In this document: one piece after another, positions 1-6,145 of the stretch
Position numbering within the stretch: position 1 is the first letter of the stretch
Layout: each line of letters begins with the position of its first letter
From: CBDCGW01 sp964430745
Lineage (GTDB): Bacteria; Acidobacteriota; UBA890
DNA length: 9,596 nt
Assembly: GCA_964430745.1 (NCBI GenBank)
Contig: CAYSHI010000436.1
Coordinates: 1 to 9,596, forward strand
Reading direction: 5' to 3'
Program-made: the position numbers and the translations under genes
Notes under the pieces: generated by a model
The model's database searches: none
Seen by the model: the letters and a program-made list of their open reading frames with translations, nothing else
What the model was told of the DNA's origin: nothing

Positions 1-2
1 TC

Positions 3-80
3 AACTCGCCGTTCCTGCCGTTTCCGGAATGGATGACCCGGCCGGGTGGGGGAGGGGGCGGCGCCTCGCGGCAGCGCTGA
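3..80 (+). CDS. Possible C-terminal end of a plus-strand gene cut by the left edge
   Basis: Frame 3 is open from the window edge to a TGA at 78-80 and gives about 25 residues. They include a PFLPFPEW stretch and a run of six glycines before the stop. Nearly all codons end in G or C, as in the real genes of this window, and more consistently than in the competing frame at the same place. If real, the gene ends about 60 bp before the convergent minus-strand gene that stops at 139. No domain can be assigned to so short a piece. The alternative is that this is simply intergenic DNA. Confidence 0.3.
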   Translation, partial: NSPFLPFPEWMTRPGGGGGGASRQR

Positions 81-117
81 TACCGCTTCGTCGGCGCCAT
101 TACACCGAGGTGATCGC

Positions 118-138
118 TCGACGGTACAGTGCCGTCGA
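118..138. terminator. Short hairpin between convergent gene ends
   Basis: TCGACGG (118-124) and CCGTCGA (132-138) form a 7-bp perfect stem around a 7-nt loop. The hairpin directly abuts the stop codon of the minus-strand gene (139-141). That position suits a terminator, possibly bidirectional if the left-edge gene is real. No T-tract follows on either strand, so it is not a canonical intrinsic terminator. It may only protect the 3' end or be fortuitous. Confidence 0.22.
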
Positions 139-1473
139 TCAGAAGAAGCGGCTGAAATCCGCCCGCGTCCCGGTGAAGCGGGGATTGACGACGTTGTTGA
201 AGATCGAGCCGAAGGTGTAGCTGAAGCCGAACGAGATGAAGGAGCGTGAGTCGGTCGCCAGCGCCTGCTGCTCGAGCAGGATCTCCTCGTCGGTCTGTCC
301 CTGCACGGGTAGGTAGCGCTGGTCGCGGATGGCGGCCCAGCTGGCCCTGACGTTGAGGTTCAGGCCGCGGACGATGCGGAAGTCGAGCCGCCCGTTGAGA
401 ACCACACGCCATTGGCTGGGGTCGGTGAGAAATTGAGCCGTCTCGACGGCGAATTCGGCCTCGCCCCAGGGTTGGACGACGGCGAAGTCGGTTTGCAGAC
501 CGTGATCGACGAGAGTCTCGGAGGTCTTCTCGAAGATCGTCTCCTCGATGTAATCGTAGTGCGCGATGCCGAACTCGTAGGTGATCGTAAAGGAGCGCCG
601 CGACGATTCGGAGTAGGGAAAGAAGTTGTATTCGATGCCCGGCAGGATCCCGTAGGTGAGGTCTTGGTTGACGAAGGTTGCCTGCAGCGCTGCGGCCTTG
701 AACGACGCGCCCCACTGGGCGCCGAGACTCTTCACCGTCTGGTGCGTGAACGATATCTGCCGGGTGAGGGCGAACGACTCGCTGCCGTCGTTGAGGATGA
801 ACTTGCGATCGGTATAGCGCAGGTTGCCGTTGAAACGGAGCTTCCACTCCTCGGTGGTGCGGTTGGCCGAGGCATTGACGTTGACGTTGCGATTCGATCG
901 CCGGTCCTCCTTGTTGAATTGACCGCTGGCGCCGAAGCGCAGGACCCAGAAGTTCCAGGGGTCGTCGGCCGGATCGACAATCAGAAAGCGATCCTGCACC
1001 CGTTGGACGTCCTGGCGAATCTCGATCTGGTCGATCAGGGGCGTCTTGACCAGGTAGTGGAGCACACCGACACGGATCGTCTGGGCGATACCGGCGCGCC
1101 CCTCGTCGGCGGTGTCGGTGCTGCTGGCCAGGTAGGGGAGGGTGATGTTGTCGCCGTCGAACTCGCGTAGGCCGATGAAGTCGAAGGTCACCTCATAGCC
1201 GGAGCCGGACTCCCGCGCCGTCGCGAGAATGTGAACCTGGGCGTCCTAGCGGTCGCGCACGTAGTTGACGAAGGTGATCTCGCGACGCAGATAGTCGAAA
1301 TCGCAGAAACCACAGTCGAGAAAGACGAGCAGCCCGGTGGGTTGCTGCTCGGTTTCCTGCGCGGGATCGCCGAGCGGATTCGGTGCGGCGTCCTGCGCCC
1401 CCTCGGCGCGCGCGTTGCTCGGCACGAAAGCGAGCGCACCGGCGATAGCGAGTGCACACAGGGAGCGTTTCAT
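139..1473 (-). pseudogene. Exported beta-barrel-like protein, frame interrupted by one in-frame TAG
   Basis: Reading from ATG 1473 gives a 444-codon frame, uninterrupted except for TAG at codon 76 (1246-1248). The start has a good ribosome site, AAGGA six bases upstream. Residues 1-23 form a signal peptide (basic MKR, hydrophobic core, ARA cleavage site). Residues 47-75 contain a Cys-x-x-Cys pair (C54, C57) followed by DFDYLRREI and FVNYVRDR. Straight after the stop the same frame continues with DAQVHILAT, which reads as one domain. From about residue 150 onward, alternating polar/aromatic strands (for example FISFGFSYTF) and a terminal FF suggest an outer-membrane beta-barrel. Translation could only resume at a GTG at 1191, without signal peptide or half of the N-terminal domain, so a functional barrel from that ORF is unlikely. 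I do not recognise a named function. Explanations are a recent nonsense mutation, a base error, or readthrough. A weak -10-like TAGTAT lies at 1515-1510. Confidence 0.65.
1246..1248 (-). other. In-frame amber codon inside the barrel-protein gene
   Basis: The minus-strand codons around it read tac-gtg-cgc-gac-cgc-TAG-gac-gcc-cag-gtt-cac. The frame is the same on both sides, with no insertion or deletion, so a single base change at position 1248 explains it. A sense codon one base away would be CAG, GAG or AAG (Gln, Glu, Lys), all natural in a charged stretch between DR and DAQVH. The observation is direct; the cause is not. Confidence 0.9.
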
Positions 1474-1607
1474 TCGAGATCCTTCAGGTCGGGCGTCGCA
1501 TCGCGTCGGATACTAGCGCGGAAGCAGAGACCTCGCTGACCCGCCCATGACGGTGCCGACACCCTCTTCGCCCTGCTTTCGGGCATGGGTTGATCACCGA
1601 CCAGACG

Positions 1608-3098
1608 CTATCGCCGTAGCGACGGCCGATTCGCTTCGAGCTTCGGCAGCAGTTGGGCGACGACGTCGGGGTGAGCGGCGGCAACGTTGATCGTCTCGTT
1701 CGGATCCGTGAGCAGATCGAAAAGCTCGATCGAGGGCTCGCCGTCGTCGTAGCGCGTCAGTCGATAGCGGTCGGTGCGGAGGGTGCGACGACCGTGCCAG
1801 TAGCCAAAGGCCCCGTCCTTTCCCGGATGGGCGGGATCGTTCAGCAAGGGAACGAAGCTGACCCCGGTCAGGTCATCCGGGGCTTCCAGCCCCGCCAGCT
1901 CGGCGAGGGTCGGATACAGATCGAGGCTCTCCACCAGCCCGTCCGCGGGAACTCCCGGGTCGGGCATAGCGGGGGCGCGCACGATCAACGTGCTTCGCAG
2001 GGCGCGCTCGAACGTGCTGTGTTTGCCCCAGATCGTATGGTCGCCGAGGTGCCAGCCGTGATCCCCCCACACCACGACGATCGTGTTGTCTGTGAGCTTC
2101 AGGCGCTCGAGCTGGTCGAGCACGGTCCCGACCTGTGCATCGACGTAGCTCACCGCTGCGAAGTAGGCGTGGCGTAGGGTCCGTGCGTAGTCGTCATCGA
2201 CCCGTTTCCCAGCGCCGCCCTCGGCGACCGGGTGCCCATAGCTGCCGAACATTTCGCTGCTGTCGTGCACGCTCGACGGATGGCTGCCGCCGGGAAGATC
2301 GGGGTTGGGCGACAGCGGGATCGTGTCGGGATCGTAGAGATCCCAGTAGCGCTGAGGCGCGGTGAACGGGAGGTGCGGCTTGAAGAAGCCGACGGCGAGA
2401 AAGAAGCGCCGATCCTGCAACTCCGCGAGCTTTTCTACGGCTGCCGCGGCGATGAGCCCGTCGGGGTAAGCGGTGTCCGGTAGGTCGGAAGCCTCGTACG
2501 CGGGCGCGACGCCACGTGCCTGATTGCGGTTGCTGCCGTCGGCGTAGCCGAAGAAGGCATTCCACGCGGTTCCCCACTTGTCGACGGGGCCGCTTGCTTC
2601 GTCCCAGCTGTGCGGCATTTCCGCGCGCCCGTCGCCCTCGCCCTCGTAACTGTAAATCCGCCCGTCCGGGTAGTGGCTGATCTTGCCGAAGGCGGCCGTG
2701 TGGTAGCCGTTGCGCCGAAAAAGGTGGGCGAACGATTCCGGCCGTTCCCGCTCGTCGGGTGGCAACAACCTGACGAAGGCCTCGTTGCTCAGATGATCGC
2801 TGGAGGAAGGGCGCAACCCGGTCAGAAGCGAGAACCGCGAGGCGCCGCACGTCGGAGCCTGCACGAAATGGTTCCTGAAGAGCCGTCCTTCGGCCGCGAG
2901 ACGGTCGAGGTTCGGCGTGACCATGTGCGCCTCGCCGTATGCGCCGAGCTCGGGGCGGAGGTCGTCGATGGCGATGAAGAGGACGTTGTAGGGCGCATCG
3001 CGCGGGTCCGTACGCCCCGCCGTCGGGGCTTCGGGCGCGGACGAGCAGCCGGGAAGGAGCATGCCGCCGAGAATCGCCAGGGCAAGGAGCGGTCGCAT
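1608..3098 (-). CDS. Lipoprotein sulfatase, iduronate-2-sulfatase type
   Basis: A 496-residue formylglycine-dependent sulfatase, predicted to hydrolyse sulfate esters of glycans at the cell envelope. Residues 1-18 are a lipoprotein signal with lipobox L15-P-G-C18, followed by a Pro/Ala linker. Metal and active-site features in order: IDD (D45, D46); the signature C84-G-A-S-R88, with C84 the residue matured to formylglycine; FGK (K139) and H142; KPH (K240, H242); GDHG (D346, H347); and GKH (K359). The order and the roughly 460-residue catalytic part match iduronate-2-sulfatase-like enzymes. The signature lacks the usual proline (C-x-P-S-R). The true sugar substrate is unknown. Start choice: ATG 3098 has GAGG six bases upstream. 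An upstream ATG at 3110 overlaps the preceding stop as ATGA but has no spaced ribosome site, and would add four residues. It is the last gene of an operon behind an SdpI-like and an ArsR-like gene. No maturase (FGE or anSME) is in the window. Confidence 0.92.
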   Translation of the reverse strand: MRPLLALAILGGMLLPGCSSAPEAPTAGRTDPRDAPYNVLFIAIDDLRPELGAYGEAHMVTPNLDRLAAEGRLFRNHFVQAPTCGASRFSLLTGLRPSSSDHLSNEAFVRLLPPDERERPESFAHLFRRNGYHTAAFGKISHYPDGRIYSYEGEGDGRAEMPHSWDEASGPVDKWGTAWNAFFGYADGSNRNQARGVAPAYEASDLPDTAYPDGLIAAAAVEKLAELQDRRFFLAVGFFKPHLPFTAPQRYWDLYDPDTIPLSPNPDLPGGSHPSSVHDSSEMFGSYGHPVAEGGAGKRVDDDYARTLRHAYFAAVSYVDAQVGTVLDQLERLKLTDNTIVVVWGDHGWHLGDHTIWGKHSTFERALRSTLIVRAPAMPDPGVPADGLVESLDLYPTLAELAGLEAPDDLTGVSFVPLLNDPAHPGKDGAFGYWHGRRTLRTDRYRLTRYDDGEPSIELFDLLTDPNETINVAAAHPDVVAQLLPKLEANRPSLRR

Positions 3099-3106
3099 GC
3101 CGAACC

Positions 3107-3694
3107 TCATCCTTTCGAGTAGGTGGCGATCGACATGAGCTTTCGCCCGAGCGTCAGTGTGGAAAATGCAACCACGATCCCGATCGAGGCCTGGCGCGCC
3201 GACGCAATCGGCAGGGCCAGCCAGACGAGCACCAGCGCCACTCCCGCGAGCGTGGCGAGCCAACCGGCGAGCCGGTGCACGCGCTGCCAGTCGAAGGGCG
3301 CGTCTTCGACGCTCCAGGGGGACAGGAGCTTGGGGAGGTAGTTTCCCCAGATTGCCAGGCCCGCGCCGAACATCACCCCGCGGGTTCGGCGCGCGACGGG
3401 TTCCCATTCGTTGCCCAGAAGCTCGGTGGCGATCGCCAGCTCGAAACCGATGGCAACGGCAATGACCAACCCGACCCAAGCCATGACCGATCGATGCCAC
3501 TCGATGATCGATTCCTCCCTCTGCCCGGCGTGGCCGGCGTGGACGATTTCGAGGAATGCCCACAGGGCCGGCAGGGAGATCACGACGAGCGTCCAGTTCG
3601 AGGAGCTCTCGGGGAACAGCGACCAGCCCAGCACGCCGAGGCTGATGACGAGCAACACCGAAAGCCACGCCAGGGTAAGAGGTTTCGGGATCAT
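3107..3694 (-). CDS. SdpI-like multi-pass membrane protein
   Basis: 195 residues with five or six hydrophobic segments (about 7-27, 34-52, 70-88, 106-120, 143-162, 168-186). In the C-terminal half, IWGNYLPKL (115-123) followed by a Trp-containing stretch and HRLAGW (140-145) resembles the SdpI family core (GNYxPK ... W ... HRxxG). That family includes Bacillus SdpI, the immunity and signalling protein against the SdpC toxin. The GxRTPWT stretch often seen in SdpI is not preserved, so the match is to the fold group rather than the close family. The gene lies 5 bp after the ArsR-like gene, the same order as sdpR-sdpI, and its TGA overlaps an ATG of the sulfatase region. The start at 3694 follows GAGG at a rather long spacing of 10. 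No toxin gene is visible here, so immunity function is not shown. Confidence 0.75.
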   Translation of the reverse strand: MIPKPLTLAWLSVLLVISLGVLGWSLFPESSSNWTLVVISLPALWAFLEIVHAGHAGQREESIIEWHRSVMAWVGLVIAVAIGFELAIATELLGNEWEPVARRTRGVMFGAGLAIWGNYLPKLLSPWSVEDAPFDWQRVHRLAGWLATLAGVALVLVWLALPIASARQASIGIVVAFSTLTLGRKLMSIATYSKG

Positions 3695-3699
3695 AGCGT

Positions 3700-4032
3700 T
3701 CAGGCCTCTTTCTCTACGGTATTGGTCGAGGTGGGATCCTCGCGAGGCGCGGGCTGCTCGCCGCCGAGATTGAGCTCGAGGCCGAAGGTTTCGGCAAAAC
3801 CGAGCAGTGCGTCCTCCAGGACCGAGAGCCGCAACGTGTAGGTGATCGTCGTGCCGTGCTTGTCGGCATGGATCAGATCGGCCTCCCGGAGAATGCCGAA
3901 GTGGGCCGACATCGTGGGTTTGGACAGGTCGAATTGGTCGGCCAGCTCGCCCGCCGTCATGGGGCGATCGCGCAGAAGTTGGAGGACGCGACGTCGGGTG
4001 GGATCGGACAGGGCTTTGAAAACACGATTCAT
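3700..4032 (-). CDS. ArsR/SdpR-family winged-helix transcriptional repressor
   Basis: 110 residues. Residues 1-80 are a typical ArsR-type winged helix: FKALSDPTRRRVLQLL (helices 1-2), MTAGELADQFDLSKPTMSAHFGIL (helix-turn-helix and recognition helix, about 25-48), and a beta-wing with ITYTL near 63-67. There are no cysteines, so the metal-binding CxC site of ArsR/SmtB sensors is absent. The FKALSDPTRR opening and wing resemble SdpR-type autorepressors. Residues 90-110 are a polar, Pro/Glu-rich tail. It is the first gene of a three-gene operon with the SdpI-like protein and the sulfatase. An imperfect palindrome overlaps its start codon, so it probably represses itself and may affect the divergent sugar-kinase operon. 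Predicted transcription begins almost at the ATG, so the message may be leaderless. Confidence 0.9.
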   Translation of the reverse strand: MNRVFKALSDPTRRRVLQLLRDRPMTAGELADQFDLSKPTMSAHFGILREADLIHADKHGTTITYTLRLSVLEDALLGFAETFGLELNLGGEQPAPREDPTSTNTVEKEA

Positions 4033-4054
4033 AATTAGATATTTAGCTTATTAT
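4026..4054 (+). promoter_or_regulatory. Candidate promoter of the sugar-kinase operon
   Basis: TATTAT (4049-4054) matches the -10 consensus at five of six positions. The hexamer 17 bases upstream (GATTCA, 4026-4031) is a poor -35. Transcription would start near 4061, leaving a leader of about 28 nt before the ATG at 4089. The -10 is within one arm of the palindrome, so the divergent repressor could control this direction too. Confidence 0.27.
4031..4054. promoter_or_regulatory. Imperfect palindrome, candidate ArsR/SdpR-like operator
   Basis: ATAATTAGATAT (4031-4042) and TTAGCTTATTAT (4043-4054) are an inverted repeat with 9 of 12 positions paired; the outer eight bases match 7 of 8. It sits in a 34-bp AT-rich island (4031-4064) within GC-rich DNA, covers the predicted -10 elements of both directions and touches the repressor's start codon. 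ArsR-family proteins bind 12-2-12-like inverted repeats, which makes autorepression likely. No binding can be shown from sequence. Confidence 0.45.
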
Positions 4055-4068
4055 CGAAATAACGTCAA
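4040..4068 (-). promoter_or_regulatory. Candidate sigma-70-like promoter of the repressor-sulfatase operon
   Basis: On the minus strand TTGACG (4068-4063) is a 5/6 match to the -35 consensus. Seventeen bases further is a weak -10, TAAATA (4045-4040). Transcription would begin within a few bases of the ATG at 4032, implying a leaderless or nearly leaderless transcript. The -10 lies inside the palindrome 4031-4054, so bound repressor would block it. Confidence 0.4.
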
Positions 4069-4088
4069 GGCGGTGGTAGGATCCGGCC

Positions 4089-5168
4089 ATGAACCTTTTT
4101 GTCCCAGGGCGGATCTGTTTGTTCGGCGAGCACAGCGACTGGGCCGGACGCTACCGAGACGTCAACCCCGACATCGAGAAGGGTCATACGATCATCGCCG
4201 GGACCAACCAAGGGGTCCACGCGGAGGTGAAGGCGCATCCCTCGAAGCTGGTGTTGTGGTCGACCACGGATGCCGGTGAGCGAAAGGGCCCGTTCGAGAT
4301 TCCCATGGAGCGCGCCGCCCTGCGGGCGGAGGCGAGCAAGGGCCACTTCTTCAGCTACGCGGCCGGCGTGGCCTCCGAGGTGCTGGCCGACCACGACGTC
4401 GGCGGCCTCGAGATCGACAACTACAGAACGGATCTGCCGATCAAGAAGGGCTTGTCTTCCAGCGCCGCGATCTGCGTCCTCGTGGCCCGGGCGTTCAGCC
4501 GGGTCTACGACCTCGGCATGGATGTGCGCGACGAGATGGAGTACGCCTACCGTGGCGAGATCGCGACGCCGTCGGAATGCGGGCGCATGGATCAGGGCTG
4601 CGCGTACGGCGACACGCCGATCATGATGATCTACGACGGGGACCGCCTGGACGTTGAACGGCTGCCGGTGGGCGGCGATGTCCACCTGATCATCGTGGAT
4701 CTCTGCGCAGGCAAGGACACGATGGAGATCCTCAGCAAGCTGAACCAGTGCTATCCGCACCCGCACAACGATGTGCAGCGCGCGGTGCACGAATACCTCG
4801 GGCCCCTCAATCGGAAGATCAACGTGCGGGCCCGCGGGCTGCTCGAGCGAGGCGACGTCGCAGGGCTCGGCGCCCTCATGACGGAAGCTCAAGCGGCCTT
4901 CGACCGTCACTTGACGCCCGCGTGCCCCTCGCAGCTCACGGCGCCGGCGCTTCATGCGGCGCTCGCGCATGAGGCGCTGCAGCCGTACGTGCACGGCGGC
5001 AAGGGCATCGGCTCACAGGGCGACGGCTCGGCACAGTTCGTCGCCCGGGACGCCGAGTGCCAGCATCGCGCCGTGGAGATCCTCGAAGGCGACCTCGGAT
5101 TGTCCTGCCTGAAGCTCGTCATCGGCGCGACCCGAGAGGTTCATGACCACCCGTCGGTCAGCGCGTGA
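4089..5168 (+). CDS. GHMP-family sugar kinase, galactokinase-like
   Basis: 359 residues, close to the usual galactokinase size. It is predicted to phosphorylate a free monosaccharide at C1 with ATP in the cytoplasm. Motif 1 is GRICLFGEHSDW (7-18), the sugar-binding signature (galactokinases have GExTDY-type variants; E14, H15 and D17 are kept). Motif 2 is LPIKKGLSSSAA (116-127), the ATP-binding loop. CGRMDQ (164-169) matches the galactokinase CGxMDQ with catalytic Asp168. Motif 3 is GGKGIGSQGDGSAQF (303-317). The start ATG 4089 has AGGA seven bases upstream. The next gene starts by GTGA overlap and encodes a GalU-like enzyme, so the pair makes sugar-1-phosphate and then UDP-sugar. The substituted GEHSDW and the absence of other Leloir genes leave the sugar open: galactose, glucuronate, arabinose or another. 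Confidence 0.9.
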   Translation: MNLFVPGRICLFGEHSDWAGRYRDVNPDIEKGHTIIAGTNQGVHAEVKAHPSKLVLWSTTDAGERKGPFEIPMERAALRAEASKGHFFSYAAGVASEVLADHDVGGLEIDNYRTDLPIKKGLSSSAAICVLVARAFSRVYDLGMDVRDEMEYAYRGEIATPSECGRMDQGCAYGDTPIMMIYDGDRLDVERLPVGGDVHLIIVDLCAGKDTMEILSKLNQCYPHPHNDVQRAVHEYLGPLNRKINVRARGLLERGDVAGLGALMTEAQAAFDRHLTPACPSQLTAPALHAALAHEALQPYVHGGKGIGSQGDGSAQFVARDAECQHRAVEILEGDLGLSCLKLVIGATREVHDHPSVSA

Positions 5169-6145
5169 CGCACTTGGCCGGCAGGATACGCAAGGCGGTC
5201 ATTCCCGCGGCCGGCTTCGGGACACGGCTTTTCCCCGCGTCGAAGGCCCTCAAGAAAGAGCTGTTTCCGATCATCGACCGCGACGGGCGCGCAAAGCCCG
5301 TCATCATGGCGATCGTCGAGGAGGCGCTGGCAGCGGGAATCGAGGAGATTTGCCTGGTCGTGCAAGCGGACGACCAGGCTCTGTTCGAGGATTTCTTCAG
5401 CGCGCCGCCGCGGCGGGAGAATCTCGACAAGCTGTCTGAGGAAAATCGCGCCGACCTCGACCACCTGCTGCAGATCGGTCGCAGGATCTCCTACGCGATT
5501 CAGGAAACACAGGACGGCTTCGGCCATGCGGTCTTTTGCGCGAAGGATTGGGTAGGGGAGGAGCCGTTTCTTCTCATGCTGGGCGACCACGTTTGTGTCT
5601 CGAATACCCGGATTACGTGCGCCGAGCAGTTGATGCGCGTCTACGACGAGGCGCGCGGCAGCGTCGTCGGGCTCCGGGTCACGCCCGCCGCCGAGATCCA
5701 TCGCTACGGATGTGTCGGCGGCACATGGCGTGGAGAGGGCATCAGGAGTGGAGAGGGCATCAGAAGCGGCGACGGCATCAGGAGTGACGACGGCACCGGT
5801 GGCAGCGACGGCGCCGGGCTCAGCGCAGGATCGGTGCTCGACATCAGCGAGTTCATCGAGAAGCCGAGCATCGAAGAGGCCCGATCGCGCCTCCTCGTGG
5901 ACGGCGTCGATGATGGGCATTTCCTCACGCTCTTCGGGCAGTACATCCTCGAGCCGGCAATCTTCGGGTATCTCGAGCGGAACATCGTCGACAACGTGAG
6001 AGAGAAGGGCGAGTTCCAACTCACCTCGTGTCTCGACCGGCTACGCCGCGACAAGGGGTTCAGCGGCTACGTCATCGACGGCAAGCGCTTCGATGTGGGG
6101 GTTCCGGAGGGCTATCGTCAAACGATCATGGAGTATCGGGCATAG
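5165..6145 (+). CDS. GalU-like sugar-1-phosphate nucleotidylyltransferase
   Basis: 326 residues of the nucleotidyltransferase fold, predicted to join a sugar-1-phosphate to UTP giving a UDP-sugar and pyrophosphate. The N-terminal VIPAAGFGTRLFPASKALKK (12-31) holds the G-x-G-T-R loop and conserved lysines. Further GalU-like points are DGFGHAVF (117-124), LGDH with the metal Asp141, HRYG (179-182), EKP with K233, and FDVGVPEGY (309-317). The usual GalU 'PIVDKP' region is changed to PIIDRDGRAKP, with extra residues. Residues 190-216 are a Gly/Ser/Asp-rich insert made of 18-nt tandem repeats, in a loop after HRYGCVGGTW. The GTG start at 5165 overlaps the kinase stop by 4 nt and lacks a clear ribosome site, consistent with translational coupling. 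The 3' end overlaps the convergent propeller gene by 20 bp. The sugar is unknown; it may be a specialised UDP-sugar pyrophosphorylase matched to the kinase rather than housekeeping GalU. Confidence 0.88.
   Translation: MTHLAGRIRKAVIPAAGFGTRLFPASKALKKELFPIIDRDGRAKPVIMAIVEEALAAGIEEICLVVQADDQALFEDFFSAPPRRENLDKLSEENRADLDHLLQIGRRISYAIQETQDGFGHAVFCAKDWVGEEPFLLMLGDHVCVSNTRITCAEQLMRVYDEARGSVVGLRVTPAAEIHRYGCVGGTWRGEGIRSGEGIRSGDGIRSDDGTGGSDGAGLSAGSVLDISEFIEKPSIEEARSRLLVDGVDDGHFLTLFGQYILEPAIFGYLERNIVDNVREKGEFQLTSCLDRLRRDKGFSGYVIDGKRFDVGVPEGYRQTIMEYRA
5732..5803 (+). repeat. 18-nt in-frame tandem repeat within the nucleotidylyltransferase gene
   Basis: Three good units at 5732-5749, 5750-5767 and 5768-5785 encode GEGIRS, GEGIRS and GDGIRS. 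A decayed fourth unit (5786-5803) follows, then more Gly/Ser/Asp codons. Units 1 and 2 differ at two third-codon positions. The repeat keeps the frame, so copy-number changes would alter the loop by six residues each. Confidence 0.9.

Noticed and set aside
412..1170. Plus-strand ORF (252 codons) opposite the interrupted barrel gene
   Set aside because: Composition is that of a codon-complement shadow; no domain, no ribosome site, and the opposite strand gives a coherent exported protein.
1606..1621. Small inverted repeat CGCTA/TAGCG at the sulfatase stop codon
   Set aside because: Only a 5-bp stem within the coding end and no T-tract, so it is too weak to call a terminator.
3099..3668. N-terminal extension of the sulfatase frame up to 3668
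   Set aside because: The extra 190 codons overlap the SdpI-like gene in another frame, are Arg/Pro/Ala-rich, and place the lipoprotein signal in the middle of the protein.
4065..4994. Long minus-strand ORF (309 codons) opposite the sugar kinase
   Set aside because: It is antisense to a gene with clear GHMP motifs, is Arg/His/Val-rich with no recognisable domain, and is expected from high-GC codon usage.
5141..6019. Minus-strand ORF (292 codons) opposite the nucleotidylyltransferase
   Set aside because: The sense strand has all family motifs; the antisense product only mirrors the tandem repeat as an Ala/Asp-rich tract.
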